In this document: one piece after another, positions 8,590 to 14,390 of the stretch
How positions within the stretch are numbered: the first letter of the stretch is position 1
How the letters are laid out: each line of letters starts with the position of its first letter
Assembly (NCBI GenBank): GCA_002414125.1
Contig: DHYN01000106.1
Coordinates: 19,426-33,815, forward strand
From: Ruminococcus sp. UBA5129
GTDB taxonomy: Bacteria; Bacillota; Clostridia; Oscillospirales; Ruminococcaceae
Length of the DNA stretch: 14,390 bases
Direction of reading: 5' to 3'
The notes under the pieces: generated by a model
The model's database searches: none
Told to the model about the DNA's origin: nothing
What the model saw: the letters and a program-made list of their open reading frames with translations, nothing else
Program-made: the position numbers and the translations under genes

Positions 8590-8619
8590 TTGACTTTGTC
8601 CTCTGATTTGTATTATAAT
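8590..8619 (+). promoter_or_regulatory. sigma-A promoter of the ATP synthase operon
   Basis: TTGACT (8590-8595), an 18-nt spacer and TATAAT (8614-8619) form a near-consensus promoter. A start near 8626 gives a leader of about 97 nt before atpB. No strong terminator is visible between the upstream coiled-coil gene and this promoter, so some read-through from the glycan operon is possible. Confidence 0.85.
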
Positions 8620-8653
8620 ATATTTGGACATTTTTTACCCATACTGACAGATC

Positions 8654-8685
8654 AACAGGGATCTATGCGAGCATGGCTCCCTGTT
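8654..8685 (+). promoter_or_regulatory. long hairpin in the atp operon leader
   Basis: AACAGGGA (8654-8661) pairs perfectly with TCCCTGTT (8678-8685). After one mismatch the stem continues with CTATGC / GCATGG, closing on a tiny loop. The whole is a stem of about 13-14 bp. No T-run follows, so it is not a terminator. It sits about 26 nt upstream of the atpB ribosome binding region. Likely roles are mRNA stability or control of translation (inference). Confidence 0.6.
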
Positions 8686-8722
8686 CAATTGCTATTTATC
8701 GGGAAGGAAAGAAGGTGTATTT

Positions 8723-9406
8723 ATGGATCTTGCTGAAAGGCTTATGGAAGAGCTTGACTGCCGCGTTGCCTTTGAGATACCGATATTCGGAGGAATACCT
8801 GTTCCCGAATCATGCGTTATGACGTGGATCATCATGGGAGTCCTCGTGCTTGTCTCGATCATACTCGTCAGGCGAATGAAAACCGTTCCGACAGGTACTC
8901 AGTGTCTGCTTGAGATCGGCATCAACTGGCTCAACAATTTCTTCCTTGAGATACTCGGTCCGAAAGGAAAAAAATATCTGCCCATACTCGAGACGCTTAT
9001 TATATACATAGGCATCTCGAATGTTATCGGTCTGTTTGGTCTGCGTCCGCCGACAAAGGACTTCAACGTGACCGTTGCCCTCGCACTTATCAGTATCATT
9101 CTGATACAGTACTGCGGGATCAGGGAAAGGGGCATCAAAGGCTGGGCGAAGAGCTTCAAGGAGCCTATGGGACTCATGCTCCCGATGAATCTGCTCGAGC
9201 TTATCATCCGTCCGCTGTCGCTGTGTATGCGACTCTTCGGAAATGTACTCGGCGCTTTCGTTGTAATGGAGCTTGTAAAACTCATCGTTCCAATCGGAGT
9301 TCCGCTCGTGTTGAGCTTCTACTTTGACGTGTTTGACGGTCTTATACAGGCATATGTATTTGTGTTCCTCACCTCGCTCTTTATGTCCGAGGCTATGGAA
9401 GAATGA
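8723..9406 (+). CDS. atpB: F1Fo ATP synthase subunit a
   Basis: The 227-residue membrane stator subunit forms the two ion half-channels against the c-ring. Several hydrophobic helices are visible (about 33-50, 86-107, 115-131, 151-190, 193-222). The essential arginine is Arg170 in SLCMRLFGNVLGA, equivalent to E. coli Arg210. Gln209 in LIQAYVFVFLT matches E. coli Gln252. The N-terminus contains the P-x-P-x-S-type segment IPVPESCVMTW before the first helix, as usual. AAGGTG at 8712-8717 precedes the ATG. It is the first gene of the operon; no atpI lies upstream. Confidence 0.95.
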   Translation: MDLAERLMEELDCRVAFEIPIFGGIPVPESCVMTWIIMGVLVLVSIILVRRMKTVPTGTQCLLEIGINWLNNFFLEILGPKGKKYLPILETLIIYIGISNVIGLFGLRPPTKDFNVTVALALISIILIQYCGIRERGIKGWAKSFKEPMGLMLPMNLLELIIRPLSLCMRLFGNVLGAFVVMELVKLIVPIGVPLVLSFYFDVFDGLIQAYVFVFLTSLFMSEAMEE

Positions 9407-9422
9407 TTTTCGGAGGTGTATT

Positions 9423-9644
9423 ATGGGACTTATCGCAATCGGTGCAGGAATCGCCGTGCTTACGGGTATCGGCGCAGGTATAGGAATAGGTATCGCAACT
9501 TCTAAGGCTGCCGAGGCTATTGCCCGTCAGCCCGAGGCAAAGGGCGACATCAACAAGGCGCTCCTTCTCGGATGTGCGCTGGCTGAGGCAACTGCTATCT
9601 ACGGCTTCGTTATCGCCCTGCTTATCATCCTCTTCCTGAAGTGA
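9423..9644 (+). CDS. atpE: F1Fo ATP synthase subunit c, copy 1
   Basis: This 73-residue two-helix proteolipid forms the rotor ring. Helix 1 carries the Gly-rich GAGIGIGIA repeat (17-25). The polar loop is ARQPEAKGD (34-42), and helix 2 carries the ion-binding Glu55 in LAEATAIY. At the position of Gln32 in the Na+-binding Ilyobacter c subunit this protein has Ile22. The residue after the Glu is Ala56 instead of Ser. The ring is therefore inferred to carry protons. The reading frame is open further upstream (from 9324), but that would overlap atpB. The ATG at 9423 is right because CGGAGGTG (9411-9418) precedes it. The protein is identical to that of copy 2. Confidence 0.95.
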   Translation: MGLIAIGAGIAVLTGIGAGIGIGIATSKAAEAIARQPEAKGDINKALLLGCALAEATAIYGFVIALLIILFLK

Positions 9645-9654
9645 GGTGGAATGT

Positions 9655-9723
9655 ATGTCAGTATCGTTTATTAGTATTATTATCGCCTTTTTATCGGGCA
9701 TTTTCGGAAAATTTTTCCTTTAA
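9655..9723 (+). CDS. candidate 22-residue hydrophobic micropeptide between the two atpE copies
   Basis: ATG at 9655 opens a 22-codon frame ending in TAA at 9721-9723. GAGGTGG (9643-9649), overlapping the atpE1 stop, lies 5 nt upstream as a good ribosome binding site. The peptide starts MSVSF. It runs through an Ile/Phe/Leu-rich core with one Gly pair region, has a single Lys at position 19 and ends FFL, so it could span or lie in the membrane once. Small hydrophobic subunits such as KdpF and CydX are precedents for operon-encoded helper peptides, and hydrophobic type I toxins look similar. An alternative ATG at 9651 in another frame stops after seven codons. A chance frame is possible, because any AT-rich gap can encode such a peptide. 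Confidence 0.45.
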   Translation: MSVSFISIIIAFLSGIFGKFFL

Positions 9724-9760
9724 GGCAACACCGCACAATGCTTGTGCGTGAGATGCCTTA
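9721..9760. repeat. 40-nt palindromic hairpin between the atpE copies
   Basis: Perfect outer arms TAAGGCA (9721-9727) and TGCCTTA (9754-9760) enclose perfect inner arms CGCACAA (9732-9738) and TTGTGCG (9742-9748), with a TGC loop and a small internal bulge between the two stems. It begins exactly at the micropeptide stop. No T-run follows, so it is unlikely to terminate. It could be an mRNA processing or stability element, or a dispersed intergenic repeat of the genome. Only one copy lies in this window. Confidence 0.65.
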
Positions 9761-9790
9761 AAATATTCTTGAATCACGGAGGTATAAATT

Positions 9791-10012
9791 ATGGGACTTA
9801 TCGCGATCGGTGCAGGAATCGCCGTACTTACGGGTATCGGCGCAGGTATAGGAATAGGTATCGCTACATCTAAGGCTGCTGAGGCTATCGCTCGTCAGCC
9901 CGAGGCAAAGGGCGACATCAACAAGGCGCTCCTTCTCGGATGTGCGCTGGCTGAGGCAACGGCTATCTACGGCTTTGTAATCGCCCTGCTCATCATCCTT
10001 TTCTTAAAGTAA
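9791..10012 (+). CDS. atpE: F1Fo ATP synthase subunit c, copy 2
   Basis: The encoded 73 residues are identical to copy 1, including Glu55, Ile22 and the ARQPE loop. The DNA differs at 13 synonymous codons (14 bases) plus the stop (TAA against TGA). The longest identical run is about 68 nt (9525-9592 in copy 1, 9893-9960 here). GGAGG at 9778-9782 sets the ATG. The c-ring needs many copies per enzyme (commonly 8-17), so a second gene with a strong ribosome binding site would raise supply. Zero amino acid changes despite silent drift shows purifying selection on both copies. Recombination between them may also contribute. Confidence 0.95.
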   Translation: MGLIAIGAGIAVLTGIGAGIGIGIATSKAAEAIARQPEAKGDINKALLLGCALAEATAIYGFVIALLIILFLK

Positions 10013-10036
10013 TCCACACATAGCGGAGGTATAGAT

Positions 10037-10657
10037 ATGGGATCTATCTCATCGGGCGCTGTAATGGCGTCTGTATTCGATGCTGCTGCGGAGCTTGGTA
10101 TTGTGCTTGCCGCTCCCGAGGCAGAGGCTTCTACCGAAAAGGCAGGAGACGAGTCCGAGCAGAGCATCCTCAAGGTTAAAATCAGCAGCATTGCTTTCAA
10201 TATCGTCAATATCATCCTTCTTGTCATTCTCTTGAAGATATTCCTCTTTAAGCCCGTGAACAGGATGATGGAGGAGCGTACAGCTTCGATACAGAACGAC
10301 ATAGACAGTGCAAAGAAGTCCAAGGAGGAGGCTGAGGCGATCAAGCAGGAGTACGCCGATACCATCTCTCAGGCTAAGGACGAGGCTCAGCAGATAATCG
10401 CAAGAGCCCGTGAACAGGCAGCTTCCGAGAAGCTCGAGGTGATCCGTCAGACTCAGGATGAAGCCGAGCAGATCATGGCTGATGCAAATAAAACTATTGA
10501 AAACGAGCGCAAAAAGTCGATGCAGCAGGCTCAGGCTGAAATAGCCGACCTCGCTATCGCTGCGGCTTCAAAGATCATCGGCGAAAATATGGACGATTTC
10601 AAGAACCGCAAGCTGGTTGACGACTTCCTTTCGCAGGAGGGAGCGGACAAGTCATGA
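10037..10657 (+). CDS. atpF: F1Fo ATP synthase subunit b
   Basis: This 206-residue peripheral stalk subunit has a single membrane helix at about 50-71 (from [11 protein letters not shown] to KIFLFKPV). A long charged coiled coil (about 75-170) runs to F1. The C-terminal end, [15 protein letters not shown], is typical for binding delta. Unusual is a 47-residue N-terminal extension before the membrane helix, whereas most b subunits begin only a few residues ahead of it. The extension has a mildly hydrophobic Ala-rich part (7-26) and an acidic part (28-42). GGAGG at 10025-10029, 8 nt before the ATG, supports this start. The next in-frame ATG is codon 10 and lacks a ribosome binding site. The stop overlaps the next start as ATGA. 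Confidence 0.92.
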   Translation: MGSISSGAVMASVFDAAAELGIVLAAPEAEASTEKAGDESEQSILKVKISSIAFNIVNIILLVILLKIFLFKPVNRMMEERTASIQNDIDSAKKSKEEAEAIKQEYADTISQAKDEAQQIIARAREQAASEKLEVIRQTQDEAEQIMADANKTIENERKKSMQQAQAEIADLAIAAASKIIGENMDDFKNRKLVDDFLSQEGADKS

Positions 10658-12687
10658 CGGATGTATTGAAGAACTATATGAACTATCTTTCCAACCGCGA
10701 GATAACCAAGGAGACAGCAGCTGAGGCTAAGTATGTACTCGCTTCGTGTGCAGAGCTGCCGGAGACACTCTCTAACCCTGTTATCACCGAGGAGGAGAAG
10801 CATAATATCATCACGGAGCTGTTCCCGATCGAGCTTCAGCCGTTCGTTGAAATGGTCTGCGATGATCACAACGCGGAGCTCCTTGACGAGACCCTGAGCG
10901 AGTATATCAATCTCTGTATTGAGAAGCTCGGCAGCATCAGAGCTGTAGTGAGATACGTCACTCCTTTAACAGGCAATCAACAGCAGGAGCTTGAGAACTT
11001 CATTATGGAGAAGTTCGGAAAGAACCACGTTGAGATCGAATACCGTAAGGACCCCGACATCATCGGAGGATTCATCCTCAGCGCAGGCGACTATGAATAC
11101 GACCGCAGCTACCGTGCAGGCATCAAGCAGATGCGCGAAGCGCTTATGCATAAGGCTGCTCACTATAATGATGAGGCTAAGTCCGCAAACCGCGGCTTCG
11201 GCGAGAAGGACATCATTTCCGTACTCAAAAGCGAGATCAACGATTTTGACAGAAAGTCCGGCTCGACGGAAACGGGATTTATCACCACTCTCGGTGACGG
11301 TATCGCAAGAGTATACGGAATGAACCACGTTATGTACGGCGAGCTTGTGGAATTTGAGACGGGCGTCCGCGGTATCGTCCAGAATATCGAGGAAAAAAGC
11401 ATCGGTGTGGTTCTCCTCGGAAGCGATCACGGTCTTACGGAAGGCTCGATCGTCACACGTACCGGCAAGCGCGCAGGCGTAGGCGTGAGCGATGCTCTGC
11501 TCGGACGCGTTGTCGATGCGCTCGGTTCGCCTATCGACGGTCAGGGCGAGATAGCTGCGGAGGATTACTTCCCCATAGAGCGTGAAGCTCCGGGCGTTAT
11601 CGACCGTAAATCGGTATCTGTGCCGCTTCAGACAGGTATTCTCGCTATCGACTCGATGTTCCCTATCGGACGCGGGCAGCGTGAGCTTATTATCGGCGAC
11701 CGTCAGACGGGTAAGACCGCTATCGCCGTTGATACTATCATAAATCAGCGCGGACAGGACGTTATTTGCATCTATGTGGCTATCGGTCAGAAGTCCTCTA
11801 CCGTAGCACAGGTCGTTAATAATCTGCGTAAGTACAAGGCTATGGACTACACGATCGTGCTTTCGGCTTCTGCAAGCGATCCTGCACCGTTCCAGTATAT
11901 AGCACCCTATTCGGGCACGGCTATGGCTGAATATTTCATGTCCAAGGGCAAGGATGTCCTCATAATCTATGACGATCTCTCGAAGCACGCCGTTGCTTAC
12001 CGTGCAATGTCACTGCTCCTCCACAGACCGCCGGGACGTGAGGCTTATCCGGGTGACGTTTTCTATCTCCACTCGAGACTCCTTGAGCGTTCGAGCCGTC
12101 TTGACGATGAGCATGGCGGCGGTTCAATCACGGCTCTCCCCATAATCGAGACACTCGCAGGTGACGTTTCTGCTTATATCCCGACAAACGTCATCTCAAT
12201 CACAGACGGACAGATCTTCCTTGAGAGCGAGCTTTTCTTCTCGGGCGTCAGACCTGCCGTAAATGTAGGTCTGTCCGTATCGCGTGTAGGCGGTGCGGCT
12301 CAGACAAAGGCTATGAAAAAGGTTTCGGGAACGCTCCGTATCGACCTTGCACAGTTCCGTGAAATGGAGGTATTCACCCAGTTTTCATCGGAGCTCGACC
12401 AGTCTACCGCCGACCTCCTCGACCACGGACGAAAGCTTATGGAGCTTCTCAAGCAGCCGCTCTATTCACCTATGCCGCACCACGAGCAGGTGGTTCTTCT
12501 GTATGCCGCTTCCCACGGCTATCTGAAGGATGTTCCGCTCAAGGAGGTGCGCACGTTCTGCAAGGAGCTTATCAGCCATATCAACACCTATGCTCCAACG
12601 ATCTTTGATGAGATCGACACCACTAAGGCGCTCAGTGACGAGCTCGCCGAAAAGCTCGATCTGGCTGTCAAAGACTTCAAGGAATAG
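10654..12687 (+). CDS. atpHA: F1Fo ATP synthase delta-alpha fusion protein
   Basis: One open frame of 677 codons joins subunit delta to subunit alpha. Delta spans about residues 1-164. It has helical N-terminal-domain sequence and the conserved C-terminal signature [20 protein letters not shown] (133-152). Its first helix lacks the usual Y-A-x-A-L motif and is about 8 residues shorter than in E. coli. A charged linker (about 165-185) follows. Alpha begins at about 186 with the N-terminal helix [10 protein letters not shown], which aligns with E. coli EISELIKQRI. It carries Walker A GDRQTGKT (348-355), Walker B VLIIYDDL (435-442), the signature [10 protein letters not shown] (534-543) and the arginine finger Arg544. 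Alpha is full length (about 490 residues). No stop, and no Shine-Dalgarno with a usable ATG, lies at the junction. GAGAAGGA at 11203-11210 is followed only by ATC/ATT codons. Coupled to atpF by an ATGA overlap. Confidence 0.93.
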   Translation: MTDVLKNYMNYLSNREITKETAAEAKYVLASCAELPETLSNPVITEEEKHNIITELFPIELQPFVEMVCDDHNAELLDETLSEYINLCIEKLGSIRAVVRYVTPLTGNQQQELENFIMEKFGKNHVEIEYRKDPDIIGGFILSAGDYEYDRSYRAGIKQMREALMHKAAHYNDEAKSANRGFGEKDIISVLKSEINDFDRKSGSTETGFITTLGDGIARVYGMNHVMYGELVEFETGVRGIVQNIEEKSIGVVLLGSDHGLTEGSIVTRTGKRAGVGVSDALLGRVVDALGSPIDGQGEIAAEDYFPIEREAPGVIDRKSVSVPLQTGILAIDSMFPIGRGQRELIIGDRQTGKTAIAVDTIINQRGQDVICIYVAIGQKSSTVAQVVNNLRKYKAMDYTIVLSASASDPAPFQYIAPYSGTAMAEYFMSKGKDVLIIYDDLSKHAVAYRAMSLLLHRPPGREAYPGDVFYLHSRLLERSSRLDDEHGGGSITALPIIETLAGDVSAYIPTNVISITDGQIFLESELFFSGVRPAVNVGLSVSRVGGAAQTKAMKKVSGTLRIDLAQFREMEVFTQFSSELDQSTADLLDHGRKLMELLKQPLYSPMPHHEQVVLLYAASHGYLKDVPLKEVRTFCKELISHINTYAPTIFDEIDTTKALSDELAEKLDLAVKDFKE

Positions 12688-12700
12688 GCGGTGAGCGCGG

Positions 12701-13609
12701 ATGCCCAATATCAGAGAAATACATGAGCGTATTGAGAGCATCAAGCAGATACTCAAGATCACCAATGCCATGTATCTTATTTCATCGTCAAAGCTCAAAA
12801 AGGCGAGAAAGGCTTATGAGGATACCTCTCCTTATTTCAAAAAGCTTCAGGAAACACTCAGCGATATTCTCGTGCACACCCCCGAAACGCGCCAGAGATT
12901 TTTCGATAAGCGTGCCAATATCCCGATCGAAAAACGAAAAATGGGCTATATCATCATCACTGCCGATAAGGGTCTTTGCGGAAGCTATAACCATAATGTC
13001 CTGAAGCAGGCAGAAGTCGAGCTGAAAAAGGCTTTCGAGAACAACTGCTACCTGTTCATTCTCGGACAGGTCGGCAGACTCTATTTTCAGCGTCGGAACA
13101 ACGATATAGACCACTCCTCGATCGACGGAGAATTCATCTATACTACGCAAAATCCCACGCTTTTCAGAGCAAGGGAGATCGCCGAGACGATACTCGAAAA
13201 GTTTGTTAAGAAAGAGCTTGACGAGGTGTACCTAATTTATACGGGTATGGACGGCAAGAACAATTTCGAGCCTAAGACAGTCCAGATACTTCCGTTCAAG
13301 AGAATACATTTCGGTCTCGATAAGGACGGCAGACTGAAAAAGCTCCCGAAAGCGGAGTTCACTCCGTCCTCAAGGGAGGTTATGAACTACCTCATCCCCA
13401 ACTATGTGAAGGGACTTATCTATGGCGCAATGGTAGAGGCGTTCTGCTGTGAACAGCAGGCTCGCATGACGGCTATGGATGCCGCTACCTCGAGCGCAAA
13501 GGATATGATAAAAGACCTGTCGCTGATGTACAACCGTGCCCGACAGGCAGCTATTACTCAGGAAATTACCGAAGTCGTAAGCGGTGCGGACGGTGTTGCA
13601 GATATGTGA
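12701..13609 (+). CDS. atpG: F1Fo ATP synthase subunit gamma
   Basis: The 302-residue central rotor shaft links the c-ring to the catalytic sites. The N-terminal helix has RIESIKQILKITNAMYLISSSKLKKA (from 10), which matches the conserved R-I-x-S-x-x-x-x-x-K-I-T-x-A-M pattern. Residues 87-97 read TADKGLCGSYN, the family S-D-K-G-L-C-G motif with Thr-Ala for Ser. The C-terminal helix has EQQARMTAMDAAT (251-263) and YNRARQAAITQEITEVVSGA (277-296). At 302 residues it is slightly longer than the typical 285-290. It starts 13 nt after the atpHA stop with a weak GGCGGTGAG ribosome binding site. Confidence 0.95.
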   Translation: MPNIREIHERIESIKQILKITNAMYLISSSKLKKARKAYEDTSPYFKKLQETLSDILVHTPETRQRFFDKRANIPIEKRKMGYIIITADKGLCGSYNHNVLKQAEVELKKAFENNCYLFILGQVGRLYFQRRNNDIDHSSIDGEFIYTTQNPTLFRAREIAETILEKFVKKELDEVYLIYTGMDGKNNFEPKTVQILPFKRIHFGLDKDGRLKKLPKAEFTPSSREVMNYLIPNYVKGLIYGAMVEAFCCEQQARMTAMDAATSSAKDMIKDLSLMYNRARQAAITQEITEVVSGADGVADM

Positions 13610-13618
13610 TAACACTAA

Positions 13619-14390
<772 letters not shown>

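Noticed and set aside
8497..8736. 79-codon forward frame spanning the atp promoter and leader
   Set aside because: It covers the promoter, the leader hairpin and the start of atpB in another frame; composition is random and no ribosome binding site was seen.
9324..9422. N-terminal extension of atpE copy 1 by 33 codons
   Set aside because: It would overlap the end of atpB and add unrelated residues. The GGAGG-preceded ATG at 9423 gives a protein identical to copy 2.
10966..11988. Long antisense open frame (340 codons) opposite the delta-alpha gene
   Set aside because: It is a shadow of a strongly codon-biased gene. The encoded protein has no recognisable motif, no ribosome binding site was seen, and the sense strand codes for a certain protein.

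Overview
The window comes from a low-to-mid GC Gram-positive anaerobe. The best guess is a Ruminococcus-like member of the Clostridia. Evidence for this is the strong AAGGAG or GGAGG ribosome binding sites, the near-consensus sigma-A promoters with extended -10 elements, the protein families present, and F-type ATP synthase subunits that look clostridial. All recognised genes are on the + strand. The species call is inference; no rRNA or marker gene is present.

Region 1 (1-1063) is a monocistronic nucleoside (uridine-type) kinase. It has its own promoter and ends in an intrinsic terminator that overlaps its stop codon.

Region 2 (1161-8543) is a surface-glycan operon driven by a perfect TTGACA-17-TATAAT promoter. 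Its order is: membrane phosphoglycosyl transferase, mannose-1-phosphate guanylyltransferase (manC), GDP-mannose 4,6-dehydratase (gmd), two GT4 glycosyltransferases, a GDP-4-keto-6-deoxymannose reductase (rmd-like), and a small coiled-coil protein of unknown function. Together these would make GDP-mannose, convert it to GDP-D-rhamnose (or GDP-6-deoxy-talose), load a first sugar phosphate on undecaprenyl phosphate and add further residues. No flippase, polymerase, ABC exporter or phosphomannomutase lies in the window. The leader contains competing hairpins and an unusually distant Shine-Dalgarno. An internal terminator-like hairpin splits gmd from the glycosyltransferases.

Region 3 (8590 to the end) is the F1Fo ATP synthase operon: atpB, atpE copy 1, a 22-residue hydrophobic micro-ORF, a palindromic hairpin, atpE copy 2, atpF, an in-frame atpH-atpA fusion, atpG and the first 247 codons of atpD. 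Three points stand out. First, subunit delta and subunit alpha are one 677-residue polypeptide. Second, there are two c-subunit genes whose proteins are identical while their DNA differs at 13 synonymous codons. Third, the two copies are separated by a candidate membrane micropeptide with its own ribosome binding site. The c subunits lack the Na+ ligands of the Ilyobacter type, so a proton-coupled enzyme is inferred. atpC is presumably beyond the right edge.
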